A stretch of 64,000 bases of DNA, taken from positions 1 to 64,000 of the forward strand of contig JAOTTD010000005.1 of assembly GCA_029864565.1 (NCBI GenBank). Reading direction: 5' to 3'. The notes under the pieces are model-generated. The model made no database searches, was not told the DNA's origin, and worked only from the letters and a program-made list of their open reading frames with translations. A program made the position numbers and the translations under genes. Source of the stretch: Thermoplasmata archaeon (GTDB lineage Archaea; Thermoplasmatota; Thermoplasmata; UBA10834). The first letter of the stretch is position 1. Every line of letters begins with the position of its first letter. Shown here piece by piece: positions 7,013 through 16,347 of the stretch.

Positions 7013-9346
7013 ATGTCGAAGGCGACGCTGTACGCTCCTCAGGACGTCCCATTTGAGCTTCGAGAGATAAACCTGGCAGAAGCATCCGACGATGATCTCG
7101 CCGACATTAGCAACGAAAGCGGGACGGGCCTTTCCGTAGACGAAATGCGGATTATCAAAGAGTACTTCGGCAGGAAGGGGAGGAACCCTACCGACGTCGA
7201 GCTTCAATCGATTGGACAAGCCTGGAGCGAGCACTGCTGCTACAAGAGCTCCAAGGTATTCTTGAGAGAATACGTCTTCGGGATCAACAACCGCCATGTC
7301 ATGGACAGAGGAGATGCCGGCGTCATGGAATTCGACAGGGACCATGCCTATGCTCTGCGAGTGGAGAGCCACAACCATCCGAGTGCAGTTGAACCGTACG
7401 GCGGAGCGGCGACGGGCATCGGAGGCATCCTCAGAGACGTCCTGTGCATGGGTGCCCAGCCGATTGCTCTCGTCGATCCATTGTTCTTTGGGCCGCTAGA
7501 CTACCCCTTCGCCAAGCTCCCGGAGGGAATCAAGCATCCGAAGTACCTACTAGGAGGTGTCGTTGCTGGAATCAGAGACTACGGCAACAGGGTGGGCGTG
7601 CCCACAATATCCGGGGGAGTCTGGTTCGACGACAGCTACGTCGGCAACTGCTTGGTCAATGTGGGTTGCATAGGTATCGCCGAGAAAGATGACATTCGAA
7701 GAAACGCAGTCAAAGGGCCAGGCGACGTCCTCGTGCTTGTAGGCGGCAGAACTGGAAGGGACGGCATCCACGGAGTCACGTTTGCATCGGCGGTGCTTAC
7801 GGAGGAGAGCGAGACGGAATCAAGGGGAGCGGTCCAACTGGGAGACCCAATAATGAAGGAGCCCGTGATGCACGCCGTCCTCGAAGCCAACGAACGCAAG
7901 CTCGTGAACGGCATGAAGGACCTCGGAGGAGGAGGGCTGTCGTGCGTGGTAGGCGAGATAGCCCTCGCAGGAGGCTGCGGGGCGGATGTGGATCTCACCA
8001 AGGTCCCCCTCAAAGAGGAAGGGCTTGCGCCATGGGAGATATGGGTGTCCGAATCACAGGAGAGGATGATGCTCTCCGTGTCCTCGCGGAATCTCGACAA
8101 GGTCCTGCACATCTTCAAGCTCTGGGACGTCCCCGCCACGCCCATAGGCCGCATCGTCCGCGACAAGCGAGTGAGATTGCACTACAAAGACGTCAAGGTC
8201 TTCGACCTCGAGCTGGAGTTCCTCACTGCGGGGCCGGAGTATTGTCGTCCCTGCGCCGCGAGCACAGCTCGCAGGACTAGGAAGGAGAGGCCTCCGAAGG
8301 CGAGAGGGAATTACAACGATGTACTGTTGAGGCTCCTTTCCGATCAGAACATATGCAACAGGGATTGGGTCATACGCCAGTACGACCACGAGGTACGAGC
8401 CAACACTATCTTGAAACCGCTTCAAGGCAAAATTGGCCACTGGTCCCACGGGGATGCTGCCGTGCTCAAGCCCGTCGAGGAGTCGTTCAGGGGGCTCGCG
8501 GTTGCCACGGCATCAAACCCTTTCGCCGTGGGTGTCGACCCGTATAGAGGCGGTAAGACGTGCGTGGACGAGGTGTGCAGAAACCTTGCTGCGGTCGGAG
8601 CTCGCCCGCATTCGCTGACAGATTGCCTCAACTTCGGAAACCCAGAGAAACCTGACAGGCTGTGGCAATTCAGGGAGGCGGTCAGGGGAATAGGCGAGGT
8701 GGCGAAGGACCTCAACCTGCCGATACCATCTGGCAACGTCAGCTTCTACAATGAATCGCCGACTGGGTCCGTGCTTCCGACGCCAACCATCGTCGGGTGC
8801 GGCATAGTCAGAGACATCAGGAAGTGCGTGACCTCGGACTTCAAGCGCGAGGGTGATCCGCTACTCCTGGTTGGAGAGACGAGGCCAGAGATGGGCGCCT
8901 CGGCGTATTACAGGAAGACTAGAGGGTATTCGTCGAAGGTTCCTGATGTCGACATGCGAGCGCTCAAGGCGGGCATCGACATCGTCGTCGATGGCGTGGA
9001 GCGCGGCGCGATTGTGGCTTGCCATGATATCTCGGACGGCGGCATTGCGGTTGCCCTCGCGGAGATGTGCATCGGCGGCGACATCGGGGCGAAAGCGGCA
9101 CTTGACCTACTGGGCCGCCTGAGATCGGACGCGAAGCTGTTCGCTGAGAGCAACAGCAGGTGGCTGGTCGAAGTCAAGAAAGGCAAGGAGAGACAACTGC
9201 GAAGGGACCGCGCGACCAAGGTAACCAAGATCGGTCATGTCGGTGGTGACAGACTCGACATCTCGTCCGGAAGAAGGCTCGTCGATGTGAGTGTAGACAG
9301 GATCGCGCGCAAGTTCAACGAACCTCTGTGGAGGATGGTCGGATGA
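7013..9346 (+). CDS. purL: Phosphoribosylformylglycinamidine synthase subunit PurL
   Basis: PurL is the ATP-dependent synthetase subunit that converts FGAR to FGAM using ammonia from PurQ. The 777-residue protein has two AIRS-like halves. The conserved SEHC catalytic region is at residues 72-75 (H74), followed by a Gly-rich ATP-site segment (EPYGGAATGIGGILRD) near 128-143, and the second half carries HDISDGGIAVALAEM near 670. The length is slightly above the usual 720-750 of small PurL proteins. Its last bases overlap the purQ start (ATGA at 9343-9346), indicating translational coupling in the purSLQ operon. Confidence 0.95.
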   Translation: MSKATLYAPQDVPFELREINLAEASDDDLADISNESGTGLSVDEMRIIKEYFGRKGRNPTDVELQSIGQAWSEHCCYKSSKVFLREYVFGINNRHVMDRGDAGVMEFDRDHAYALRVESHNHPSAVEPYGGAATGIGGILRDVLCMGAQPIALVDPLFFGPLDYPFAKLPEGIKHPKYLLGGVVAGIRDYGNRVGVPTISGGVWFDDSYVGNCLVNVGCIGIAEKDDIRRNAVKGPGDVLVLVGGRTGRDGIHGVTFASAVLTEESETESRGAVQLGDPIMKEPVMHAVLEANERKLVNGMKDLGGGGLSCVVGEIALAGGCGADVDLTKVPLKEEGLAPWEIWVSESQERMMLSVSSRNLDKVLHIFKLWDVPATPIGRIVRDKRVRLHYKDVKVFDLELEFLTAGPEYCRPCAASTARRTRKERPPKARGNYNDVLLRLLSDQNICNRDWVIRQYDHEVRANTILKPLQGKIGHWSHGDAAVLKPVEESFRGLAVATASNPFAVGVDPYRGGKTCVDEVCRNLAAVGARPHSLTDCLNFGNPEKPDRLWQFREAVRGIGEVAKDLNLPIPSGNVSFYNESPTGSVLPTPTIVGCGIVRDIRKCVTSDFKREGDPLLLVGETRPEMGASAYYRKTRGYSSKVPDVDMRALKAGIDIVVDGVERGAIVACHDISDGGIAVALAEMCIGGDIGAKAALDLLGRLRSDAKLFAESNSRWLVEVKKGKERQLRRDRATKVTKIGHVGGDRLDISSGRRLVDVSVDRIARKFNEPLWRMVG

Positions 9347-10173
9347 AGGCAAGCGACGCGAGAGTCTGCGTCCTCAGAATCGAGGGAACGAACTGCGAGG
9401 AGGAATCATTTCAATGCTTCAAGCGTCTTGGCGCCAAACCGGAGAAGGTGCATCTGAAGCAACTCACGGGCACGGATGTCTCATCTGACGAGAGGCGGTC
9501 CCTTTCAGACTACCAGCTGTTGGTGTTGCCAGGCGGGTTCTCTGCGGGGGACTATGTCCGTGCGGGGGCCATCTTCGCCGCCCGACTGAGGAGTCGGCTA
9601 TCCGAGGACCTCAAGGAGTTTGTCCGGGTTGGAAAGCCGGTCCTTGGTATATGCAACGGGTTCCAGATACTCGTCGAAACGGGCTTGCTCCCGGCGATGT
9701 CAGGCATCATGGCCGACGTCCCCGAAGCGGTCCTCGGCACGAACGATTCCGCGCGGTTCGAGTGCAGGCCAACTTTGCTTAAGAAGGTCAACCGCGGCAA
9801 CTGCGTCTTCTCGACCAGAATACCAGACGACAAGATCTCACTGATCCCGTCCGCCCATGCGGAGGGCAAGTTGATGTTCCCTGTCGACCGTGCGAAGTAC
9901 GTCATCAAGGAGCTGGAAGACAACGACCAGGTCGTCTTCAAATACGTAGATCCCGACGGCAGCATTGCGGGTTATCCATGGTGCCCGAACGGCTCGACTG
10001 AGAATATCGCCGGCATATGCAACCGAGAAGGAAATGTCTTCGGCATGATGCCTCACCCAGAGCGCGTGTTTTTCAGGTTCACCCACCCAGATTGGACGCG
10101 CAGCCCGGACGGCGATGGCGACGGCCGCGCAGTGTTCGAATCGGCCCTCGACTACGTCTCGAAGAAGATGTGA
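9343..10173 (+). CDS. purQ: Phosphoribosylformylglycinamidine synthase subunit PurQ
   Basis: PurQ is the class I glutamine amidotransferase that hydrolyses glutamine and supplies ammonia to PurL. The 276-residue protein shows the nucleophile elbow GICNGFQ with C104, and the catalytic His/Glu pair H238 and E240 in MPHPERVFF. It is of the longer archaeal type rather than the roughly 225-residue bacterial form. The ATG at 9343 overlaps the purL stop; an in-frame start 15 bases earlier is less likely. The gene converges on ribK, with only 7 nt between the stop codons. Confidence 0.94.
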   Translation: MKASDARVCVLRIEGTNCEEESFQCFKRLGAKPEKVHLKQLTGTDVSSDERRSLSDYQLLVLPGGFSAGDYVRAGAIFAARLRSRLSEDLKEFVRVGKPVLGICNGFQILVETGLLPAMSGIMADVPEAVLGTNDSARFECRPTLLKKVNRGNCVFSTRIPDDKISLIPSAHAEGKLMFPVDRAKYVIKELEDNDQVVFKYVDPDGSIAGYPWCPNGSTENIAGICNREGNVFGMMPHPERVFFRFTHPDWTRSPDGDGDGRAVFESALDYVSKKM

Positions 10174-10180
10174 ATGAGGT

Positions 10181-10837
10181 TCACAGCGAGACGACAAGCT
10201 CCACCTGGTCTCCGTCTTTGAGTCCCAGGGACCGGCGAAGATGGTACTTGCAGATGACCTCGATTATGTCGGTGTGATGCGACCGAACAGGCAACACCAC
10301 TGCGCACTCCATGTTGTGTATCGACGCCAGAAAGCACTTGACGTCCCCGAACGTACGTCCGTCCTTCTCGAATCCCTTGATCAGAATCCCCTCGGACTTC
10401 CTGAGGATATCTATCTTGGGCAGCTCTGGACTGGAGATTCTGAGGTTGAGAGTCCCTTCGTACGGTTTGAACCAGAGCTTCTTCTGGAACTGCTCAGCAT
10501 AGGCCTCCTGGTTGACATAATACTGCCCCTCACCGAGGCCGGAGGCGACCACTCCGATTATGACGAGATGGTCCTTCATCTCGAATATTCGCTGATAGTC
10601 CGAGTACTCTTTGCGCAGGAGGTCGAACCCCTTGTCCGTCAGCTTGATACGCTGACGCCTCGCGCCCAAGTCTCTTTCGATTAGGCCTTCGCCTAGGAGT
10701 TCCAGTATCTTCTTAGAGGCGGACTGCTGGCTTATCTCAAGGACGTTTCCCAGCTCCCTCGAAGATATGGCGATATAATCATGAACCCCGCCCATCAGGG
10801 CGATGTGCTTAAGGGTCGCTATCTGCTTCTCGTGCAT
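10181..10837 (-). CDS. ribK: CTP-dependent riboflavin kinase with HTH domain
   Basis: Archaeal RibK phosphorylates riboflavin to FMN using CTP instead of ATP. The 218-residue protein has an N-terminal winged-helix domain (about 1-85, with SRELGNVLEISQQSASKKI as helix-turn-helix) and a C-terminal DUF120 domain with GLGEGQYYV at 100-108 and PYEGTLNLR at 125-133, the nucleotide and flavin-binding signatures. The HTH fusion is known in archaea and suggests DNA binding and possible autoregulation. A TATA-like AAGATATTAT is centred about 30 nt before the ATG at 10837, so the mRNA is probably leaderless. It is monocistronic here. Confidence 0.92.
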   Translation of the reverse strand: MHEKQIATLKHIALMGGVHDYIAISSRELGNVLEISQQSASKKILELLGEGLIERDLGARRQRIKLTDKGFDLLRKEYSDYQRIFEMKDHLVIIGVVASGLGEGQYYVNQEAYAEQFQKKLWFKPYEGTLNLRISSPELPKIDILRKSEGILIKGFEKDGRTFGDVKCFLASIHNMECAVVLPVRSHHTDIIEVICKYHLRRSLGLKDGDQVELVVSL

Positions 10838-10913
10838 GTTATCCTTCGGATTAGCATTGCCTCATAATATCTTTTCGACTATCACCGTGTGATGCTGGGT
10901 GTCCTTGTCTTCA

Positions 10914-11282
10914 TCAATCCGGACCTTCACCTGTGAGCACAAGATATCTCTCACTCCTGAGGCGCACCACTGGAAGGCCCGCCTCCTTCAGCCGGGACAT
11001 CAGCTCACGGTCGTTCGTGACGACCGCTGCCTCATTGCGCACGGCCACGTCGAGAACGCCGTCGTCCCCGTCCAACCCCGTCTCTACCAATTCGTACTTG
11101 CCCGCAAGAGCCAGTGCGGCCTTCGCCTCGCGCGTCTGAAGGCGTGAAAGCTCATCGACCACTGAAGACGGGACCATGACCCTTATCTCCCCCAGCAGGC
11201 GGGATATCTCCTTATCTAAATTCATCCTGAACTGGAAGGGCATAAGCAGCGCGTTAGCGTCGAGTACAACGGCGTTCACCAA
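10914..11282 (-). CDS. PIN domain protein, Fcf1/Utp24-like
   Basis: The 122-residue protein is a single PIN nuclease domain. The acidic residues expected for metal binding are present: D8 (VVLDANALL), E44 (SSVVDEL), D78 and D91 (VTNDREL). Archaeal genes of this type are commonly encoded next to aIF2-gamma and are related to the rRNA-processing nucleases Fcf1/Utp24. Here it follows aIF2-gamma by 19 nt as the third gene of S6e-aIF2g-PIN. No partner antitoxin is seen, so a VapC toxin role is less likely. A ribosome biogenesis role is inference from family and position. Confidence 0.85.
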   Translation of the reverse strand: MVNAVVLDANALLMPFQFRMNLDKEISRLLGEIRVMVPSSVVDELSRLQTREAKAALALAGKYELVETGLDGDDGVLDVAVRNEAAVVTNDRELMSRLKEAGLPVVRLRSERYLVLTGEGPD

Positions 11283-11301
11283 GAGTTCTCACGACCGGAA
11301 T

Positions 11302-12534
11302 CTATTGGACCACGCCATAACCAATCAGCCGCCACTTCCCCGATATCCTTCTCGATATGGCTATGCGCTGGTTCTTCTCGGTACATACGGGGATCTTAAG
11401 CGATATGTCGGCCGAATCCGCCCTGCCGCTCTTGACCACTCCCACTGTGGTAGCAGTCCCGACGCTGAGCATCAGCGGTTCGTTCGTCTTCAATGCCTCT
11501 ACAGCGAGGTCTGAAGAGACTCCGACCACGCGTTTCAGGAGCTCAGTCTTGACGGCGAGGGATTCCGTTATCTCGGGGAGCGAGCCCGGCGCGCCGACTA
11601 TTCGTCCGACCAACGAATCCGACTTGGCGAAGGCCGGGTCCAGACCAGTCCCTATCGCCACGAGGCCGCCAGGGGTGGCTGTCTTGAGTTTCAGAGTCCC
11701 GGCGATGAGAGAACGGACGGTCGTGATAATCGGCTCCCATGTGACGCCGCGGCTCGTCTCGACCTTCCTACCTGGCCGTATCTCGATCTCATCTCCCACC
11801 TTCAGGCTGCCGCGGATGAGCGAGCCGCCGATAACGGCGCCCTTCAGGTCCTTCAAGCTCGTACCGGGAGGGTTCACGTCGAACGACCTCGCGATGTACA
11901 TCCTGATCGGTGCCGTTTCGGAGTATTCCGGTGCAGGAATCACCTTCTCGATCGCCATGATGAGCGTGTCGATATTCATGTTGTGATGGGCGGATATGGG
12001 AATGATAGGAGCGTTCTCCGCGATGGTCCCCTTGATAAACTTCTTGATCTCCTCGTAGTTCTCCATCGCCTGTTCCTTCGTCACCAGGTCGACCTTGTTC
12101 TGGACCACAATGATCTTGTCCACGCCGATTATGCTGAGAGCCATCAAATGCTCGCGTGTCTGAGGCTGAGGACACGGTTCGTTTGCGGCGACCAGGAGAA
12201 GGGCGCCGTTCATGATGGCCGCTCCTGACAACATCGTCGCCATGAGAGTTTCGTGGCCAGGGGAGTCGACGAAGGAAACCGCCCTCTGAAGCTCGCACTT
12301 CCCACTGCATTCCGGGCAGGTATCTTGGTTCGTGTAGCACCCGGAGCCCTGGCAGCTGCTGCACTTGTAGAACGCCGCGTCGGCGTATCCCAGCCGGATC
12401 GAGATGCCCCTCTTGATCTCTTCGGAATGTCTGTCCGTCCATTCGCCGGTCAGAGCCTTTGTCAGCGTGGTCTTTCCGTGGTCCACATGGCCGATCATGC
12501 CGATGTTGATCTCCGGCTGGACAGGAACATTCAT
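11302..12534 (-). CDS. eif2g: Translation initiation factor aIF2 subunit gamma
   Basis: This GTPase is the core of the heterotrimeric aIF2 that delivers initiator Met-tRNA to the small ribosomal subunit. The 410-residue protein has the P-loop GHVDHGKTT at about 16-24, the DSPGHETL G3 motif, NKVDLV as G4, and the zinc knuckle with two Cys pairs (CSSC and CPECSGKC) that is diagnostic for aIF2/eIF2-gamma and separates it from EF-Tu and SelB. Two beta-barrel domains follow. The ATG at 12534 overlaps the S6e stop (ATGA), indicating coupling. Confidence 0.97.
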   Translation of the reverse strand: MNVPVQPEINIGMIGHVDHGKTTLTKALTGEWTDRHSEEIKRGISIRLGYADAAFYKCSSCQGSGCYTNQDTCPECSGKCELQRAVSFVDSPGHETLMATMLSGAAIMNGALLLVAANEPCPQPQTREHLMALSIIGVDKIIVVQNKVDLVTKEQAMENYEEIKKFIKGTIAENAPIIPISAHHNMNIDTLIMAIEKVIPAPEYSETAPIRMYIARSFDVNPPGTSLKDLKGAVIGGSLIRGSLKVGDEIEIRPGRKVETSRGVTWEPIITTVRSLIAGTLKLKTATPGGLVAIGTGLDPAFAKSDSLVGRIVGAPGSLPEITESLAVKTELLKRVVGVSSDLAVEALKTNEPLMLSVGTATTVGVVKSGRADSADISLKIPVCTEKNQRIAISRRISGKWRLIGYGVVQ

Positions 12535-12929
12535 TCCTCTTTCTTCTCCTCTTTGTTGATAAGTTCGGAGACCGGCTTCGCGCCGTGCTGTGTGACTTTC
12601 AGGTTGACCTGGACGGTGTCTGGTGAGACCGCGTTGCCCCTGAAGCTCTTCTTCTTCCTGAGACCTCTCTCCTCGGAACGAAAGCCTATGCTCTTCGAGA
12701 CCAGGAGTCTCTTCCTCCTCGGGCCCGGGAGGTCCTTCCTCATTGGGAACCCGTCCTTGTCGCTTCCACCAGTGATCATGAGCTTATAACCCGGAAGGCC
12801 GACGAAGATACCATCAATGATGTCGCCGATCCTCTTCCCAATCAACGAATTCGCATGGTGTCCCGTAACGGGTGCTTGATAGGACTTTCCGTCCTTTGTA
12901 TCGTTTATGACGGCTCTGAACTCTGCCAC
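12531..12929 (-). CDS. rps6e: Ribosomal protein S6e
   Basis: S6e is a small-subunit ribosomal protein shared by archaea and eukaryotes. The 132-residue product has the family start [17 protein letters not shown] and the [10 protein letters not shown] segment, and ends in a Lys/Glu-rich tail. I placed the start at GTG 12929 rather than the upstream ATG because it gives the conserved N-terminus, has a GGAGTGG site upstream, and the TATA box at 12972-12981 would leave only a short leader. It heads the operon S6e-aIF2g-PIN, an arrangement common in euryarchaea. Confidence 0.93.
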   Translation of the reverse strand: MAEFRAVINDTKDGKSYQAPVTGHHANSLIGKRIGDIIDGIFVGLPGYKLMITGGSDKDGFPMRKDLPGPRRKRLLVSKSIGFRSEERGLRKKKSFRGNAVSPDTVQVNLKVTQHGAKPVSELINKEEKKEE

Positions 12930-12971
12930 ACAATCCACTCCGGTATAGCAGGACGCCCTAATGCGCAAGGA

Positions 12972-12981
12972 GTTATATAGG
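12972..12981 (-). promoter_or_regulatory. TATA box of the S6e operon
   Basis: On the minus strand the bases read CTATATAACT, a good archaeal TATA box, centred about 47 nt before the S6e GTG start. Transcription would begin near 12950, giving a leader of about 20 nt that contains the GGAGTGG site. Confidence 0.6.
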
Positions 12982-13030
12982 TTTCGGGAGCAAAATCCGC
13001 CCGCTGGAGCGGTCGGGTTTCAGCCCCGCA

Positions 13031-14785
13031 TCAGCTTCCCCAGAACGGGTTCTCCTTCCGCCTAATCTCGATCACCTTGTCGAGAACCTCGGTCTCGTCG
13101 AAGGACAGTTTCTGCTCCAAGAGCTGCCGCGCGTGACTCTCGGGTATGTCCACGAGCAGCACGTCCTCGACATCGATCTGCCGACCAACGGTGGCGTCGT
13201 CGATCGCTATCGCAACCTCATCGCCCATCTTGGCCTCCCGCAAGGTCTTCTCTCCGCTTCGGATGCTCCTTATGCGGCCAACAGTCTTGCCGTCCTCTCT
13301 CATGAGAGACTGCCCCTGCCGTATCCTCCCCGCCAGAATGCGCACCCCGACGATGGCAGGTTTGCTGACCCTGAACACGTGATCACGCAGAATGGACACC
13401 TTCCCCGGGAAGGATATATCGAGTCGGCTCTGGACTTCCATCTCCCTCTTGCGCTCTTCGCACCATAGGTCATAGTCTTCCAAGAGCCGGTAGACGACCT
13501 GGTTCTCGAATAGCCTGACCCCTGTCTCTCGGGCCGCGTCACGTGCGTCCAGATTGACCTCAACGTTGAACGCAAACAGGGCTCTATGAAGGGGGTCATC
13601 GAAATTCGATGCTTCTATAACGTCCTTCCTCGAGACGTTTCCAATGTCGATCTTCCTTATGGGCAGCTCCGCGTTCTTTGCCTCGAACGCGAGGGCCTCT
13701 AGCGAGCCAATCGTATCGCCCCTGACGATTATGCCTTGGTCGGAAAGGTCCGCACTTATGCAACTTTCCTTCTTCACCTCGCAGATGACTTCCTCGAGAT
13801 TATCGGCGACGACCCGCACCTGCCCTCCAGCCATGGCGTCCACGAGATTGGGCGCCACAATCCTGATACCGGCAGCGGCTGAGACTGACTTCACTTTGTC
13901 GAATCGCTGGCTCGGGTCCCTTATCTCGTCGAGGGGCCTGGGGCGGAGTAGCGCCCGTATCTTCGTCTGGATGGGCTCCCCCTTGGTCGACGATATGACG
14001 AGGAGGTCGCCGACACTCATAGTGCCTCTGTAGATTATTGTGTCTATCGCGGTCCCTATCCCCTTGTCCTCCTTCACCTCTAGAACCGAGCCCTCACCAG
14101 GGCCTTCCTCCGTGCTCAGCTCGGAGCCCAGGAACCTCTGGGCCAGGCCTATGAGCACCAGAAGCAGGTCGGGCAACCCCTCCCCCGTCTTGCCACTGAC
14201 GGGCACGATTGCCACTGACTTGGTGAAATCACTGATCTTGTCGAACCGGTCGGCGCTGAAGCCGCCGATCTCATAAATCCTGCCTGCGAGGGCGTACAAC
14301 TTCTCGTCGAGCTCACCGACAACGCGGGGGTCTTGGGCCTCGAGTGATTCTCCAATCGGTTTGTCGATCTGAGCCCGCCATCCCGGTATCAGATCGACCT
14401 TGTTCGCCGCGATGACGAACGGTGTCTTCAGCTTCTTGAGTATGTGTATCGATTCAATCGTTTGGGGCTTCATGCCCTCGTTGATGTCGATCACGAGGAC
14501 GACGAGGTCTGCCAACGCGCCACCCCTGCTCCGGAGGCTGACGAATGAATAGTGCCCTGGCGTGTCGATGAACAGCAGACCCGGCACGTTGAACTTCCTG
14601 TCGCCGATCAGACTGCGGCATTGTGTGTAGATCGTATCTATCGGGACGTCCGTGGCCCCTATATGTTGGGTTATGCCACCTGCCTCTCGAGACACCACCT
14701 TGGTGCCTCTGATACGATCAAGAATAGTCGACTTGCCATGGTCCACGTGGCCCAGGACGGACACTATGGGTTGTCTGACAGTCAC
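13031..14785 (-). CDS. infB: Translation initiation factor aIF5B (IF-2)
   Basis: aIF5B is the GTPase that promotes ribosomal subunit joining. The 584-residue protein has the P-loop GHVDHGKST at 12-20, switch region GGITQHIGAT, G3 DTPGH and G4 NKVDL, then domains II to IV ending in a helical C-terminus. The length is that of archaeal family members, which lack the long bacterial N-terminal region, and there is no intein. I chose GTG at 14785: a TATA box (TTGATATACC on the minus strand, about 14807-14816) is about 26 nt upstream, fitting a leaderless mRNA; the frame is open to 14815 but that part would include the promoter. Confidence 0.94.
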   Translation of the reverse strand: MTVRQPIVSVLGHVDHGKSTILDRIRGTKVVSREAGGITQHIGATDVPIDTIYTQCRSLIGDRKFNVPGLLFIDTPGHYSFVSLRSRGGALADLVVLVIDINEGMKPQTIESIHILKKLKTPFVIAANKVDLIPGWRAQIDKPIGESLEAQDPRVVGELDEKLYALAGRIYEIGGFSADRFDKISDFTKSVAIVPVSGKTGEGLPDLLLVLIGLAQRFLGSELSTEEGPGEGSVLEVKEDKGIGTAIDTIIYRGTMSVGDLLVISSTKGEPIQTKIRALLRPRPLDEIRDPSQRFDKVKSVSAAAGIRIVAPNLVDAMAGGQVRVVADNLEEVICEVKKESCISADLSDQGIIVRGDTIGSLEALAFEAKNAELPIRKIDIGNVSRKDVIEASNFDDPLHRALFAFNVEVNLDARDAARETGVRLFENQVVYRLLEDYDLWCEERKREMEVQSRLDISFPGKVSILRDHVFRVSKPAIVGVRILAGRIRQGQSLMREDGKTVGRIRSIRSGEKTLREAKMGDEVAIAIDDATVGRQIDVEDVLLVDIPESHARQLLEQKLSFDETEVLDKVIEIRRKENPFWGS

Positions 14786-14897
14786 ATATTCGCCAAAGGT
14801 CGTACGGTATATCAAATTAACCTAGCGCCCGAGAAACGGAGCTGGCCTTGGTCTGATATGATGCCTGCCCGGCCTGCCGTCCGCTGCGCTTAAGAGC

Positions 14898-15353
14898 CTA
14901 TTCCTCGAACAGCCAGCCCTCATCGGGCCTCTGATACTCGTGCAGCTCGTATTCGTTGAAGAAGAGGTTGATCTCCCTTCGGGCGCTCTCAGATGAGTCG
15001 GAACCGTGAATCACGTTCCTGCCAGTGACCTGCGCAAGGTCGCCTCGGATTGTCCCCGGCATGGCGTCCTGCGGGTTCGTCTTGCCCATCATAGATCTGA
15101 CGACGGCAACAGCATTCTCGCCTTCGAGGACCATGCAGATGACAGGTCCAGATGTGATGTACGCGAGGAGAGGCTTGAAGAACGGCTTGTCCTTGTGTTC
15201 CTCGTAGTTACGCTCCCCGAGTTCCCTCGGGATGCGCATCATCTTCATGCCGCAAATCTTAAAACCGCGCAGCTCGAACCGGGATATGATCTCCCCGACA
15301 AGTCCCCTCTGGACACCGTCCGGCTTGACCATGACGAACGTGCGCTCTATCAT
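14898..15353 (-). CDS. ndk: Nucleoside diphosphate kinase
   Basis: Ndk moves the gamma phosphate between nucleoside triphosphates and diphosphates. The 151-residue protein has the full family pattern: an N-terminal [13 protein letters not shown], and the phosphorylated histidine H116 in [10 protein letters not shown]. The ATG at 15353 overlaps the stop of the L24e gene (TAATG). It is the last gene of the L7Ae-S28e-L24e-ndk unit, a conserved archaeal order that often continues into aIF5B; here aIF5B is 112 nt further on and has its own promoter. Confidence 0.96.
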   Translation of the reverse strand: MIERTFVMVKPDGVQRGLVGEIISRFELRGFKICGMKMMRIPRELGERNYEEHKDKPFFKPLLAYITSGPVICMVLEGENAVAVVRSMMGKTNPQDAMPGTIRGDLAQVTGRNVIHGSDSSESARREINLFFNEYELHEYQRPDEGWLFEE

Positions 15354-15715
15354 TATTCATCACCCTTGTCGGCTTCGGACTCATCCGAGATTTCGGAGCC
15401 GACTGCCGCAGTTGGCTTTGGGCCCTCTTCCTCCGCCTCGGCGGTCTCGGGTTTCTCTGACGTCGTGCGCTTCCTCACCTTCCGCGCCTTCTTAGGCTCG
15501 GGCTCGGGCGCGGCGCCCTTGAGTCGGACCTGCTTCTCCCTGGCGTACCAGCTCGTCCAAGTCGTACGCCTAGGCACCCGTTTGAGTTCGACCATATTCT
15601 TGAAGCACTTCGAAGTGCAGAATTGATACGTAACGCCGTCCTTCTTCACGTACATTCTGCCTGTTCCGGGCTCTATCTCGTTACCGCAGAACGTACATAC
15701 TCTTCGCTCCACCAT
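15353..15715 (-). CDS. rpl24e: Ribosomal protein L24e with acidic tail
   Basis: L24e is a zinc-ribbon large-subunit protein. Ligands C7, C10, C33 and C37 are present (CTFC and CTSKC), followed by the family's [20 protein letters not shown] region. Typical archaeal L24e is about 60-70 residues; this one has 120. The extra part (about residue 66 on) is a Lys/Arg-rich run and then a disordered Glu/Asp/Ala/Pro-rich tail. The tail is encoded in frame up to the ndk overlap, so it is not a frameshift artefact visible here. The function of the tail is unknown. Confidence 0.92.
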   Translation of the reverse strand: MVERRVCTFCGNEIEPGTGRMYVKKDGVTYQFCTSKCFKNMVELKRVPRRTTWTSWYAREKQVRLKGAAPEPEPKKARKVRKRTTSEKPETAEAEEEGPKPTAAVGSEISDESEADKGDE

Positions 15716-15749
15716 TGAACCTCACCTCGCATGCTTGGCCTTCAGCGCA

Positions 15750-15959
15750 CTACCTTACGCTGAGTTTCCTCGCCTCTCTTGAAGTCTCTTTGAGCATCAG
15801 CACGTCGCCGACCCTGACCGGTCCCATCACGTTGCGCGTGATGATTCTGCCCTTGTCCCGTCCGTCCAGGACCCTTACCTTGACCTGGGTAGCTTCCCCG
15901 GTCATACCGGTCCTGCCGATAATCTCGACGACTGTTGATGGTATGCTGTCATCGACCAT
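15750..15959 (-). CDS. rps28e: Ribosomal protein S28e
   Basis: S28e is a 69-residue OB-fold small-subunit protein. The sequence contains the family signatures [20 protein letters not shown] and the C-terminal [13 protein letters not shown]. It lies 9 nt after the L7Ae stop and 34 nt before L24e in the conserved L7Ae-S28e-L24e-ndk order. Confidence 0.96.
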   Translation of the reverse strand: MVDDSIPSTVVEIIGRTGMTGEATQVKVRVLDGRDKGRIITRNVMGPVRVGDVLMLKETSREARKLSVR

Positions 15960-15968
15960 CTGCTACAC

Positions 15969-16340
15969 CTACTTCCTGAGAGCCTTCAGCTTCCCAGCGA
16001 GCTCTTCCAGTGCGGGCTTTCCCTTGGCCGCGTCGACAATCGCAACAGCAGCCGTCGGCTTCTCTAGGCCGCATGCGTTACCCAACTCAGCCTTCGCGGG
16101 AACGTAGGCGTATGGAACGGCCTTCTCCTCGCATAACGCCGGGATGTGCATCAGAATCTCCGGTGGGGAGACATCCTCCGCCATGACCACGAAGACGGCC
16201 TCGCCGCGCTCGACGAGTTTCGTGACTTCGTTCGTACCCTTCTTCACGCTGCCGCCGTCCCTTGCCAGCTCGACGATGTCGTAGGCTTTGTCCACGAGCT
16301 CCTTGGGCATCTCGAACTTGACGAATATTGGCTTTGCCAT
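15969..16340 (-). CDS. rpl7ae: Ribosomal protein L7Ae, kink-turn binding
   Basis: L7Ae binds kink-turn RNA in 23S rRNA, box C/D and H/ACA guide RNAs and RNase P. The 123-residue protein has the family motifs: GGSVKKGTNEVTKLVERGEA near 30-50, VVMAEDVSPPEI for RNA contact, and LCEEKAVPYAYVPAKAELG near 89-107. It starts at ATG 16340 with a strong AGGAGG site 7 nt away. The leader of its mRNA contains a box C/D-like kink-turn immediately before that site (see the separate entry), suggesting that L7Ae controls its own translation. It is first in L7Ae-S28e-L24e-ndk. Confidence 0.96.
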   Translation of the reverse strand: MAKPIFVKFEMPKELVDKAYDIVELARDGGSVKKGTNEVTKLVERGEAVFVVMAEDVSPPEILMHIPALCEEKAVPYAYVPAKAELGNACGLEKPTAAVAIVDAAKGKPALEELAGKLKALRK

Positions 16341-16347
16341 ATCGATA

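Noticed and set aside
10914-11282. VapC-type toxin
   Set aside because: There is no antitoxin gene beside it, and the position after aIF2-gamma is the known place of an Fcf1-like housekeeping PIN protein.
13031-14785. Intein in aIF5B
   Set aside because: Length and motif spacing match intein-free archaeal proteins.
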